Numbered from the stretch's first letter, positions 10,919 to 22,360 are shown. The stretch is 64,000 nucleotides of DNA from Diphasiastrum complanatum (GCA_029204225.1 CM055111.1:16539019-16603018), one strand, 5' to 3'. Numbers and translations: made by a program. Notes: generated by a model not told the origin, from the sequence alone.

Positions 10919-11572
10919 TGTGAAAATTGTCAACATTTCCTAGCTAGTTTGAGGCCTAAATTGGCAATTTTTGTACATAGTTTTGGATCTAACCTTTCAC
11001 ACGTGTGAAAGAGACCTAGATACTTTTATTCTAGTATATATTTCATGTTGAAGAAGTCTCAAACTTCGGGACCTTCTAAATGACACTAAAATCATGTTAT
11101 TTGGACATATAGGCCAAAATTGGCTATTTTAGGTTACTGGTGTCCTAAAATTGGGTCCTAAGTTTTAGAGAGAGGAGAGAGAGTCATCTCTCTCACCTAT
11201 ATTAGGCTGAAATTCGTGGAGAACAGGTTGGAGAAACCTTTTGTATGCTTCATTGAGATCAATAGATCATTGTCATTGTTTCTTCCTCCATTGAGAGCAT
11301 TGTTGTGTGTATTGTCTTCAAGCTATTGTGTATGATCTTAGGTGCTTTCCAAAAGTGGTAGGCTGATGTAGTATGGACTGTATAATTCTATTTTGGGCCA
11401 CACTTGATGTTTATGGAAGTTTCCATTTGTGGTAAATGCTTTTTGATCAAGTTCTTTGCATTCTAGGTAGCATAGAATGTGTTGCCAATTCCTAGCTTAT
11501 GTAGTTTGGAGTGCAATCATTCAAGCCAATGATCTTGGAGTTTAGATCCACTTAGGATCTGTATTTTTCACA
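10919..11572 (+). repeat. B1 left LTR
   Basis: 654 bp, TG...CA ends. It contains the 18-bp palindrome CTTTCACACGTGTGAAAG and a purine/pyrimidine AGAGAGGAGAGAGAGTC tract. The tRNA-Met-type primer site follows immediately. Confidence 0.93.
10994..11011. promoter_or_regulatory. LTR palindrome with CACGTG core
   Basis: CTTTCACACGTGTGAAAG is a perfect 18-bp palindrome centred on the CACGTG G-box/E-box core bound by plant bZIP and bHLH factors. The right LTR repeats it at 16861-16878. Related CACACGTGTGAAA sequences occur in the family A, B2 and C LTRs. A regulatory role is inferred from position within the LTR. Confidence 0.5.
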
Positions 11573-11587
11573 TGGTATCAGAGCTGG
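11573..11587 (+). promoter_or_regulatory. B1 primer-binding site
   Basis: TGGTATCAGAGCTGG directly abuts the left LTR and matches the complement of the 3' end of plant initiator tRNA-Met, the usual Copia minus-strand primer. Confidence 0.9.
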
Positions 11588-12744
11588 TTGGCTTCTATTC
11601 ATAGTAAGTATTCCATTTTTGGTGATATTTGGATGTTTGATCAAGTTCTAGCATGATTTTGCATTGCTTTGTTGATCAAATCTTACTAACCTTTGTTTTG
11701 TGAGTTGAACTTGTGGATCAAAAGCATATTTCAGGTATATTGAAGATCAGAGGCTGAAAAGAAACTATTTTGGATCAGATCATAACACCTAATCATTTGT
11801 GATTGTGAGGCTTGTGCATATTCAATACTAACAATGTTCTTTTCAATCCTATTGTTGACAATCTCCATTCTTGGATGAACACTCTCCTTAAGTGGATGAA
11901 ACTTCTCCTTAAGTGGATGACAAATGCTCTTTTGAGTGAGTTGTAATTCTCCTAAAGGCTGAGCAAAGCTCCCATTTGGATGAAAGATCCCCTTTTTTGG
12001 GTGAACATATTGTAAGCTCCATTGTGAAGAGCATATTGTAAAGATTGTCATCAATTTTGGCATAAATTTTGGTGTACTTTGTTGAGCATGTAAGTAACTC
12101 TCCTTATGTAATTTGATTGGAGCATTTGCTGGAAGGTGTTAACCATTATGCAAGTGTGTTTTCAGGTTCTTAACAGGTTGAGGAACATTCTCATGTGAAG
12201 TGATCTTAGATCTACATCTAAACACTAAGATTTGACAAGATAGTGAAGCTAGTCTTGTGATTCACTAAGTGTGCTCATTCATTCACCTCTAAATCTTGTA
12301 TTTATCACTTGCTGGAGTTTATAAACTTTTAGAAGTGTGGTTTACATGTGGTTTTACAGGTTGAATCAATATCTTAGTGTGTTGATCATATGTTGATCAA
12401 GTTTGTTCATTACTAGGTAATCTTGGCATCCTAGTTTTGGGTATTTTCTAAGAATGCAAGTAACTCTTCACACCATAACTTGATTTGGTCACTTGCTGGA
12501 AAGTTTGAGAGCTTAAGCAAGAGTGTGTTCAGGTTGGTTTGATTTTGTAATCCATTCTTAGTGTGTGCAAAGTGTTGCATGTGTTTCAATCTTCCTTTCT
12601 ATGCTTGGAAACCATCTAGGTTCAAGATAGAAGTGTTTTAGGATCCTAAATCTTCATAGATCTCTTTATCTATCATTTGTTGAGAGAAAAGTGAGTGCTA
12701 AGTGCTTTAGGACAGAACCTAAAAGTTGAAAAAACATTAGAATC
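11588..12744 (+). other. B1 untranslated leader
   Basis: About 1.15 kb between primer site and gag start without a long sense ORF. It contains repeated phrases such as TAAGTGGATGA and TTGCTGGA near 11890-12500, so it is partly built from degenerate short repeats. Leaders of this kind usually hold the RNA packaging signal; that is family knowledge, not seen here. The mirror copy in B2 lies at 51806-52962. Confidence 0.7.
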
Positions 12745-15510
12745 ATGGCTTCCAATGGTGGGATCATGCTAGAGTCTAGTGAAAGGTTGAGTTCATCAAA
12801 CTACTCTACTTGGAAAGTGAGGATGGAGTCCTTACTTGAGTTGAATGAACTCATGGACATAGTTGCAGAAATTGAAGAGAGACCTCTCACACTTCAAGAG
12901 CAACAAAGGTTTGATAAGAAGGCCAAAAGGGCTCTTCATATCATTAAAATGAATGTTACAAATGAACTTCTCAAGGAAGTTGGAAAGTGTCAAAGTGCAA
13001 GTGAGGCATGGAATGCCTTAAAAAAGCTCTTTGAATCAAAGTCCACATCTAGGGTATTGACCCTAAGGAGACAAATATTTTCTAGTAGGCAAAGAGAGGG
13101 TGAAAGTGCTCATGCATTTATCTTGAGAGTTAAGTCCCTAAGTGATGATTTAGCATGCATTGATGAGAACATAAAAGATGGTGAAATAGTCCAAGTTATG
13201 TTGAATGGTTTGCTAAATGAACATGCTAACCTTGTGCAAAGTTTTGCCATTCAAAGAGTCTTGCCAAGTGTGGTTGACTTGCAAGAAATCTTATTGGCTG
13301 AAGAACATAGGTTGCAATCAAAGCTTGATGGTGCATCCTTGCAAGGTGGAGGTGAAGAGGCTTTCTTCACAAAAGGCAAATTCAAGGGCAAAGGTAAAGG
13401 CAAAGGGAAATGGTCCAAAGGTGGTAACTTTGATCATGATGATCACTCTTCCTCTTCCTCTTCTACTAAGAACAATAAGTCAAAGTTCAAGTGCTTTTAT
13501 TGTGGGATAAAAGGTCATTTTGCAAATGAATGTTATAAGAAGAAAAGAGAGCAAGGAGAGAGGCAAGGAAATCTTACAATAGATGAGGAAGAACATAACA
13601 CATGTGAATCACTTGTTATGACTTCAAGTTTGTTAGCCAACATAGATGATAATGATCCTTGGTGGATTGATAGTGGAGCCTCATCTCACATGACAAGACA
13701 TAAGGAATACTTTACATCCTTATTGTCTTATGAGGGAGAAGGTAACATCATCTACACTGCAAATGATGGTCAATGTGACATCAAAGGCATAGGCACTATT
13801 CCTATTTCCCTTTCAACAAATAGGAAAGCAAATCTTGAAAATGTTTTGTACATTCCTTCAATCACTAAGAATTTGCTTAGTGTAAGTCAAATGATTGACA
13901 AAGGACTTGATGTGGAGTTCATTGGAGATGCATGTTTGATAAGTAAATGTGGATCCTTGATTGCTCAAGGTAGGAGGCATGGTAAACTTTTCAAGCTTGA
14001 TGCATGTGTGATCTCTAATCATGAAGGATGTATGGCTAGGGAGCAATTGACAAACCAAGAAGTTTGGCACAAGAGGTTGGGCCATCCCAACTTCAAATCC
14101 TTGGAGGTAATGGCAAAGAAAGAGCTTGTTCTTGGTCTCCCTAAAAGTCTTGTTGCAAACAATAGTGTTTGTGAACATTGTGCCTTGTCCAAATCTCATA
14201 GACTTGCTTATTCTAGATCTACTTCTAGATCTAAAGAAGCTTTTCAACTTGTGCATTCTGATATTCATTCTTCTAGTACAACTAGCAATGGTGGGGCAAA
14301 GATGTATGCAACTTTCATTGATGACTTTAGTAGGTATACTTGGATCTATCTCTTAAAAGTAAGGATGAAGTGTTTGCTGCATTTGTCAAGTTCAAGAATG
14401 AAATGGAAAACCAATTCAATACAAAGATCAAATGCTTAAGATCTGATAATGGAGGGGAATACACCTCAAATAGGTTCAAAGACTTTTGTATAGCACATGG
14501 GATTAAGAGGGAGATGTCTAGTCCCAGGACTCCACAACAGAATGGAGTGGCCGAGAGGAAGAATAGAACCCTTTGTGAATGTGCCAAGGCAATGAGACTA
14601 CATGCTAATCTTGCTAAGTCTTTTTGGGGGGAAGCTTTAGCATGTGCTAACTATCTATGTAATAGATGGACAAGTGCTTCCTTGGATGGTAAAACTCCTC
14701 ATGAGGTTCTTTATGGTAGAAGGCCGAGTGTCAAGCATTGTAGGATCTTTGGATGTACATGTTTTGTCAATATCACACTTGATGATAGAACTAAAGAAGA
14801 TCCTTCATCAAAGAAGGGTGTGTTTGTTGGCTATAGTGAAGTAAGCAAGGCTTACAAAGTGTACATTCCTTCTACAAAGAAAGTTGTCATAAGTAGGGAT
14901 GTCATCTTTCATGAAGAGAATGTTTCCAATGTTGTTGATGTTGATGTTGATGTGCCTACTAATCATCATGATGTGCAAGATGTCTTGGATGAAGATGGAG
15001 ATGCCACTCCAAAGCAAACTTCAAGGAAGACTCAAAGGCAAAGGGCTAAGCCATCAAGGCTAACCTATGATGAAAAAGGAAAGCAAGTGGTGGACAACTC
15101 TAACTTTGCTTTTCTTACCTCTTTTGATGAACCAACTTGTGTAGGTGAAGCAATTCAAAAGAAGGAATGGATCCAAGCCATGGATCATGAGCATCAAGCA
15201 CTCATCAAAAGCAACACATGGAGGTTGGTAAAGCTTCCAAAGGACAAGAAGGCAATTGGTTGTAAGTGGATCTTCAAGATCAAGACAAATCAAGATGGAT
15301 CAATCAACAAGTACAAGGCAAGGTTGGTGGCAAAGGGGTATGCTCAAGAATATGGTATTGACTATGATGAGACCTTTGCACCCGTGGCAAAGATGGTAAC
15401 TATTCGAATCCTAATCTCTCTTGCAACTCTTTATGATTGGGATATGTGGCAAATGGATGTTACTAATGCCTTCTTGAATGGTGATCTTGAAGAAGATATT
15501 TACATGGAGC
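12745..15510 (+). pseudogene. B1 gag, protease, integrase and start of RT
   Basis: Begins MASNGGIMLESSERLSSSNY (Copia gag). Then come a CX2CX4HX4C zinc knuckle (CFYCGIKGHFANEC), protease DSGASSHM, pre-integrase VWHKRLGHPN, integrase core with VHSDI and NGVAERKNR, and the first RT block (YKARLVAKGYAQEYGIDYDE). This part is almost identical to the same part of B2 on the other strand. One break is evident. Similarity to B2 stops abruptly near 15510. Confidence 0.92.
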
Positions 15511-16775
15511 AACTCAAGTGGCAATTTCTTCAAGGCAAGGAAGATCTCGTTGAGGTTTGGTTTGAGCTCAAATGGGCTGGTTTTATTAGGTTTGATACTC
15601 AACTTCATCTACTCTACTTCATGTTGGATAGAAGTGTAGAAATCTATCTTTTGGTTTATGATGGTGACATTGTTTTCACTAACTATAGTGAAAGGTTGAA
15701 ATCAAGCAATGATGAGATCTTGTGGGATGTTAATCATGTGTTTGAGAGGGAGTATCTTCAGAGGTTCAGATCTGAAGATGTTTATAAATGCAAAGTCCTT
15801 GATGTTTTATTGGAAGATCAAGATGTTGATCTTGAATTGCTTCATCAACACCAAGAGGCAAGTAGCAATTGGAAGCTAGTCAAAAGCATGAAAGGGGAGC
15901 CACATGGGCAAAGCATCTTGGATCTGTTTTTACAGGTCCTTGAAGGTTCAAGTAAGGTTCTTGGAGCAGCAAGGAAGTGTCCTTTTACTCTACCTTACTT
16001 GTTTAATCTCATGTATGAACATTGTCATGTCAATGTGTTGGAATTGTCAAAATTCAATGAAACTAGTTCCACAGTTTTGCATCTTTTGGATCTTGGAGAT
16101 GGAATAGTTATCATTGCTGGTTTTTATGATCAAGTACATGCATTCATTCAAATCTCAAAAGATATGGAAGTGTTCAATATGTTTACTTTTGAGCAAAGTT
16201 CAAGATCTAGCATCCTAGTGTTGGCAAATTGGCAAATTGTTGACAATGTAGGATCAAGCGTTATATGCAAATCTTGTGGAGATACTTCAAGTATTTCAAG
16301 TTCAGGTTTTGCTCATTCAAATGGAACAAAGAACACATCATTTTGGCATTCATTCACTCAAGGGATTTCGTGGATTGGAGATCTACAAAGGCAAGGTGGT
16401 GATGGACGTTCATTCATGGAGATACATGGTGCATTCACTATGGGCATAGTGGAATGTGGACGAGGCATGCAAACACCTGTTGGTTACTTTCACTTACAAC
16501 TTGTTTGCTGCTGTTTTACAGAGAACTCAAAGGTGGATACATGGAGGAATCCTTTCATTGATATTCTATGTTCTTTTACATGTATCTTGTTCACCATTCT
16601 ATGTAAAATTGATGTAAGAAATAGTGAAGCATCCTATATGGGCACTATTATCTATATCAATTATGTTGTACTTTATATTGTACATATTAGAACACTTGAA
16701 AAGAGATCTATCATCATGATGGAGATCATTCTTAGGTTGGAGCAAAGTAGTGTTGTAAAACTAGCAAGTTAAGTT
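15511..16775 (+). other. Unfamiliar open segment replacing B1 RT/RNase H
   Basis: From about 15511 to the polypurine tract the sequence leaves the B2 pattern, yet an open frame continues for about 420 residues with family-like codon use. The first 90 residues and the last 60 faintly follow the RT layout (a run like IYLLVYDGDIVF; near the end EKRSIIMMEIIL). The middle (for example SILDLFLQVLEGSSKV, GAARKC, KIDVRNSEAS) matches no domain I know. A clearly related segment sits at 41990-43085 in element C (DLFLQHIEDSSKV, GAARKC, KIDVRNSEAS). Recognisable RNase H is absent here. Its role, if any, is unknown. Confidence 0.75.
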
Positions 16776-16785
16776 GAAGAGGGAG

Positions 16786-17439
16786 TGTGAAAATTGTCAA
16801 CATTTCCTAGCTAGTTTAAGGCCTAAATTGGCAATTTTTGTACATAGTTTTGGATCTAACCTTTCACACGTGTGAAAGAGACCTAGATACTTTTATTCTA
16901 GTATATATTTCATGTTGAAGAAGTCTCAAACTTCGGGACCTTCTAAATGACACTAAAATCATGTTATTTGGACATATAGGCCAAAATTGGCTATTTTAGG
17001 TTACTGGTGTCCTAAAATTGGGTCCTAAGTTCTAGAGAGAGGAGAGAGAGTCATCTCTCTCACCTATATTAGGCTGCAATTCATGGAGAACAGGTTGGAG
17101 AAACCTTTTGTATGCTTCATTGAGATCAATAGATCATTGTCATTGTTTCTTCCTCCATTGAGAGCATTGTTGTGTGTATTGTCTTCAAGCTATTGTGTAT
17201 GATCTTAGGTGCTTTCCAAAAGTGGTAGGCTGATGTATTATGGACTGTATAATGCTATTTTGGGCCGCACTTGATGTTTATGGAAGTTTCCATTTGTGGT
17301 AAATGCTTTTTGATCAAGTTCTTTGCATTCTAGGTAGCATAGAATGTGTTGCCAATTCCTAGCTTATGTAGTTTGGAGTGCAAGCATTCAAGCCAATGAT
17401 CTTGGAGTTTAGATCCACTTAGGATCTGTATTTTTCACA
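16786..17439 (+). repeat. B1 right LTR
   Basis: 654 bp, preceded by GAAGAGGGAG. It differs from the left LTR at about eight positions. The second TCTTC target duplication follows. Confidence 0.93.
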
Positions 17440-17444
17440 TCTTC

Positions 17445-17980
17445 ATCTTGTGATTATGGTCTACTTTATAAAAGTGAAGTCCTACTCGGATTCGTACTTT
17501 GCAAGTGACAAGATGGATCGAAAGTCTATTAGTGCATACACTATCTTTCTTGGAGGCAATCTAATATCTTGGCTTTCCAAAAAGCAAGATACTATATCTC
17601 TCTCTTCATGTGAGGCCGAGTACATAGCACTCGCTACAACTACCAGAGAGGTGCTCTGGATCAAGAGGTTATTAATGGAGCTAAAGTGCATCAAGGAAGA
17701 TGATCTACCAATGATCAAGTGTGATAACATCTCGGCCCAAGCTCTTGCCAATAATCCCATATTTCATGCAAGAAGCAAGCACAAAGAACTGTCACACCAT
17801 TTTGTGAGAGTAAAGCTTATTGGAGGAGAAATCTATTTGGAGCATATCAACTCATCCTCTTTTATTGCCGATCTACTCACCAAGCGTTTGAGCAAAAGTG
17901 CTTTCATCAAGCATAGATCTAATCTTGGAGTTATATCAAGGTCAATGCTTAAATCTTCATAGACAATTTTTTAGGAGGAG
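17445..17980 (+). pseudogene. A1 RNase H, right part
   Basis: Continues the interrupted A1 pol: SDSYFASDKMDRKSISAY, SWLSKKQDTISLSSCEAEY, NPIFHARSKHKELSHHFVR and ADLLTK, the RNase H domain and tail, then the polypurine tract before LTR 2. Part of the fossil A1 unit. Confidence 0.9.
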
Positions 17981-18705
17981 TGTGAAGAATTGAAAAAGAT
18001 TATCTATGTTAGATATAGGGGTCTTATGTCTCTTATATCAAGCATCTAGGTGTAGGATGTTGATAGGAACAAATTTGGCATAGATGGCAAATAATACATT
18101 TCCACTTGTAATGCCACTATTGAGACAAAATAGAGTAAGAGGCTAAACTCATGCCAATTAGAGTGTAGACAAGTGTAATGCTTTTGTTTGATGAATTCTA
18201 AGAGGTCCAATAGGATTTAGAGGTGGAACCATGTGAGGTCCAATAGAAATTTGAGGTGTGCTTGAATATAGTCCAATAGAATTAAGAGCTGCATGGATCA
18301 TTGGTCCAATAGGACTAAGAGGTGACAAAGTGTGGTCCAATCATAGTTAAGGATATTGGTAGCTCGTGGATCTACTAGTATCATTGTACTCCTCATTTTG
18401 GATCTAATTCATTTGGTGATTGTGTGGATTTTGAGTGTCATTGGATTTCTAACTTACCCGAGAGCTCATCATGGTTTTTCTCTCTCTTTCCAAGGAGAGC
18501 AGCTTGCTTTTACTTGAATAATTTTTTAATACTTCCCATATGTGTGAGTGAGAGTTGGAAGTGATTGAATGTATGTAGTTGTGGGTTTCTGCCATAGAAT
18601 CAAAGATAGATCTTGAATCTCAATCTTCCTTGATCGTGGTGCATCTACACACCTTAGGAGATCACAAGAACATGTTGTGGACAATCCACACGTGTGAAAT
18701 CAACA
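17981..18705 (+). repeat. Family A LTR 2
   Basis: TGTGAAGAATTG...AAATCAACA, 725 bp, with the GGTCCAATAGGATT minisatellite. A primer-site-like TCGTATCAGAGCC follows at 18706, so this LTR is shared by units A1 and A2. Confidence 0.9.
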
Positions 18706-20497
18706 TCGTATCAGAGCCTACCTATCGTTACCATGCATTTTGATCCATTTAAGTGAAAACTATTCATCATTCTTGAGCTAGAAATTGTCAAGGTCCATTT
18801 TCCTAGCTATCTTGTTCAATTTTGGATCAGAAGAGATCAAAAGGACATTGCTTGGGTCTGACCTGGTACTGTATGAAATCAGGTGCTCAGACACGTGTGA
18901 GGAACATCCAATTTCAGTTTGGAAGTCTCTCTCACGCTTGATCCATTTATCTTGCTTGATAGCTTCTTTTGAAGCTATTTTTGTCTAGTTTCTAATACAA
19001 TCAGTTTCATTCCATTTGGTTGAGCCAATCAAAAGTTATAAGCTTTTGAAGAGGGTTAGGTAGGGCACCTAGACCTGGGTGGACACATTTGGTTTGGTCA
19101 ATAGATTGCTTGGTTGATCCACAATCATAGTTGTATGCTTACCAATCTCATCTATATGTGATCTAGGCACTGTTTGGAGATCTTAGCCATTTTGTTTCAT
19201 GCAATATCATTGTATTTGAGTCAAATTTGGTTTCTTAGTGTACTTTACACGTGCTAAGAGTGTTTGATCCTAACTTTTCCCATACTCCATCATTTGATGT
19301 GAAATAGATCTTGTTTTAGAGAGATTTGTGTAGCTAGTGAGAATCAATTCACAAATAGTTGCAAGATCTTTCATAGGAGGAAATAGTACTCTATTATTGG
19401 ATCCTATTGAGAGTGTGTAGCAACATTTATTGTTCGTCATTTGAGTTTTCTTCACTTCAAATGTCTTCAATGGGTTCATCCTTGTTGGAACCAAGTGAAA
19501 GATTGTCCACTTCAAACTATTCAATTTGGAAGAGGTTCAAAAATACAACAAGAGAGCTAGGATGGCTCTCCACTACATTAGGATGAATGTCTCTAATGAG
19601 ATATTGAGGGAGATAGGTACTTGTACAACAGCCAAAGAAGCTTGGGAGTGTCTCAAGACTATCTATGAGGCTAAGAATACCTCTAGCCTTCTCACTCTTA
19701 GAAATCAAATCTTTCAAAGTAGCCAAAAGAGTGATGAGAGTGCATCTAGTTATGTTTTGAGAGTAAAAGATATTCATAGCGAACTTGCTTGTATTGGTGA
19801 TTCCATCAATCAAAATGAGCTAGTTCAAGTCATTCTCAATGGCTTGAGAAGTGAGTTTAATAACCTTTTCCAATCCTATGCCATTAAGGAGGAGCTACCA
19901 AGTTTGGAGGCTCTCCAAAGTGTGCTAATTTTAGAACAATCAAGACAAGAGTACAAGCTCTTGAGGATGGACAAGCTCTCTCTCACTCATAATGATGGCA
20001 AAGCTCTCTTTGCCAAGGATAAGCACAAAGTGAGGAGCAAGCACCAACATCAACAATCCTCAAGCAAGGACAAAGTCAAATCCAAAGACAAAGATGAGGA
20101 GGAAAATGATTCCTCTAATGCTTCATCATCCAAGCTCAAGAAGAAGAAGATCAAGTGCTTTTATTGTGGCAAGAAAGGCTATTATGCCACCAATTGCTTC
20201 AAGAAGAAGAATCAACTCGAGCAAGCCAACATTACCAATGAGAAGGAAGACACTATTGCAAGTGATGGAGAGGGATTTCGTATGGTCTCTAGTTTCTCAT
20301 CTATTCCTTTCAATAAGGACGGCCTATGGTATATTGCTAGTGGAGCCTCTTCACATATGTGTAGCTCCAAGGGCTCTTTCTCTTCTATTGCTCCTTATGA
20401 TGGAGTCAAGAAATCAATATACACTGCAAATGATTTTGAATGTCCTATTGAAGGCATAGGGAACATTCCCTTGAAACTTGTATTCTCTAAAGTTCTT
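18706..20497 (+). pseudogene. A2 leader, gag and protease start
   Basis: Leader, gag (QKYNKRARMALHYIRMNV), zinc knuckle (CFYCGKKGYYATNC) and the protease start, ending abruptly near 20497. The gag part is almost base-for-base the same as 29.7-30.96 kb (A3), including the same derived gag structure, so the two stretches are copies of one event. Broken fossil. Confidence 0.88.
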
Positions 20498-20630
20498 TTC
20501 TAAAAGATGTCCCAACCTCCGATGCCATAATTCCTCCATAGAGAGCTTGTTCACAAGAGCAACATTACAAGCAGTCACATACTCATTTGGATCTAGTTCA
20601 TAGATGCCTCCAAATCTATTGGAGAAGAAT
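20497..20630 (-). pseudogene. Inverted family A fragment
   Basis: The minus strand reads FGGIYELDPNEYV, NVALVNKLSMEELWHRRLGH, the pre-integrase region of family A, in inverted orientation directly at the end of the A2 gag. It marks the left edge of the rearranged foreign block. Confidence 0.85.
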
Positions 20631-20639
20631 CCAGAAGAT

Positions 20640-20830
20640 TTCGCAAATTGTTCGTGACATCTAAGATTTGAACAACAAATAGAATATTTTGCGACAAGAT
20701 TTTGTTCGCGAATCTTTCGAGCTTCAACAAGAAAAAAAACCACAAACTTCTACAAGAAACTGTTTTGCAAATCTTTCGAGTTGGCTGCAAGATAATTTCG
20801 CGAATCTTTCGAGTTGGTCACAAATAGAAA
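20640..20830. repeat. Short repeats with TTCGCGAATCTTTCGAG core
   Basis: TTCGCGAATCTTTCGAG occurs at 20705 and 20797, with weaker copies near 20767 (GCAAATCTTTCGAG) and 20645. CpG-rich TTCGCGAA words are rare in this AT-rich window and recur in the LTR-like segment at 45.7-45.9 kb and in the D element LTR at 55.36 kb. This may be a piece of that LTR type. Confidence 0.55.
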
Positions 20831-20994
20831 TGTTTTGAGTTCGCATTCGTTTCTTGCTCATCCTTTGTCAAGGAAACTGTGCACTTTGTTAGTAGAATCA
20901 AGATCTGTCTGATCAAGTGTTCTACAAGGACAATATTCAAATGGGATGTATCAATATAGGGTATATCAGGCCCTAGTGGAAGGTTTGGATAAAG

Positions 20995-21441
20995 TCCTAA
21001 ACAAGCAATCACAAAGGGTATGGATGGTGGACAAACCAACCCAACCAATCCTAGATCGAATGGATCTAGCCCCCAAGCTACGAATCAATCTCAATGACGA
21101 ATTAGGAATCACTCAAGCAGCATGTAGCTACCAATCACATAAGCAAGCATACACTAGTGAGAGCCCAATAGGTTTACTTATACTCTCCAAGGCCCATGCA
21201 CCACTAGTAGTGGATTGTGACACCTCACTAGACACCTTTGCAGCCAACCTTGGCCACATCATCTAGTTCCTCAATGACTCACTGATAGACCTATATAGAT
21301 CCACCACCATGAGTTTAGGCCTACAACCATTATTTATGACCATATGCACACAAACCCCTTATAATCATAAATGACTTACGAGTTGTTGGTCTATTGATCT
21401 CTAGCATGGACACGCTATTTGAGAGCAGTCGTGGGCATGAC
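20995..21441 (-). repeat. Gypsy fossil LTR, lower copy
   Basis: Shares with 23130-23575 the phrases ACACTAGTGAGAGCCCAA, GGCCCATGCACCACTAGTAG and GGCCTACAACCATTATTTAT. The repeat continues to about 20870 with a segment that also has a diverged copy at 23780-23910. Confidence 0.75.
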
Positions 21442-22091
21442 ATTCTTTCCCCCTTATTCAAGTTCTATCCTCAGAATTTAAAACTAGGGAAGTTCCTCCT
21501 TAACCTCCCTTCTTGTTCCTAGGAATCATCATCGTCTGTTCCTCCCTTCCATCAAACCAGATGCTCGATAACTATACAATTTCTCAATTGTTTAGTTCTG
21601 GTATCCAAGATTCTTTTGGGTTCAAGTCGACACACACCTGATGATTTATCCAACTGCTCCAATTGGTCTTTAGAACGAAGATGCTCTCCTTCACGTAGAC
21701 TCTTCTTGAGTCAACTTACGTGAAAAACCAGATGCACTTGAGTTCCTTCCTTCGGGGAAGTCCAACTAGTAAGCTAAGGATCTGATCTATTTCAAGATCT
21801 AATATGGTCCTCTGTATCCAAGGGACAATTTTTAATGCTTGTCAGTACACATTATACTAGAATCATTCAGGATTCTCAAATACACCCAATCCCCCACATT
21901 AAAATCTCGAGGCAATCTTTTCATATTAGCATAATGTCGGTCCCTGTCTTGGGCACACTAGACATTTTCACGTGCTATCCGTAATATTTTATGCATATAA
22001 TGTAGGAATTCCGCTACCTTCTAAAACTTGATCATGTGAGTCTCTATTGAAATGAGTGATATAGGTTCGAAACCATACATAAGCATGAACA

Positions 22092-22360
22092 TCAGGCTAT
22101 AACCGGTAGCCAAATGCTTATTCTATTATAGGCAAACATGGCTGACCAAAAGTGACCGGTGAACCTCGGATCGCGATTGCTCATGAAGTCACTTGCTAAT
22201 ATGTAAATCTTAAACAAACGCTCTACAACTACTTGAGCAAAATCAGATGCATTTTTAGTGGTCTTTATCCGTCTAAACATAGCCAATTTGGTAAGATGGC
22301 CAGTCATTACCAAAATTCCAAGTACCATGTTTATTCATCCGAAATAATCTTACCATCATC
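22092..22360 (-). pseudogene. Gypsy integrase core fragment
   Basis: Minus-strand reading TGHLTKLAMF, ASDFAQVVVERLFKIY and SNRDPRFTGHFW matches the Ty3/Gypsy integrase core (usual form VDRLTKSAHF, then SDRDPRFTSxFW). Decayed fossil. Confidence 0.8.

Larger units (their letters stand above)
10919..17439 (+). mobile_element. Family B Copia element B1, nested in A1
   Basis: A 6521-bp element with two 654-bp LTRs (TGTGAAAATTG...TTTTTCACA), a primer site at 11573 (TGGTATCAGAGCTGG), gag, protease, integrase and the start of RT, then an unfamiliar segment (about 15511-16775) in place of the rest of RT and RNase H. A polypurine tract (GAAGAGGGAG) precedes the right LTR. I count about eight LTR differences, near 1.2 percent, so it is a young insertion. 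One break is evident in gag-pol besides the replaced region. Mobility would have depended on a helper such as a B2-like element (inference). Confidence 0.93.
6512..18705 (+). mobile_element. Family A Copia unit A1, split by nested B1
   Basis: The unit runs LTR (6512-7236), primer site, gag, protease, integrase, RT, first part of RNase H, the nested B1 element (10919-17439), the rest of RNase H, polypurine tract (TTAGGAGGAG) and LTR (17981-18705). It is broken, with about four or five breaks besides the nested insertion. By eye its two LTRs differ at roughly 6 percent of positions, clearly older than the nested B1 (about 1.2 percent). The right LTR is followed by another primer site, so it also serves as the left LTR of unit A2. 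Confidence 0.9.

Noticed and set aside
11731-12063. Antisense ORF in the family B leader (mirror at 52487-52813)
   Set aside because: Lies in an untranslated leader with short repeats, has no family resemblance, and is identical in two young copies simply because they are copies.
20818-21048. Minus-strand ORF sharing GPxIPxxDTSxLNI with 23682-23966, considered as a small conserved protein
   Set aside because: Both lie in the outer part of Gypsy-type LTR repeats, and the similarity is explained by LTR duplication.
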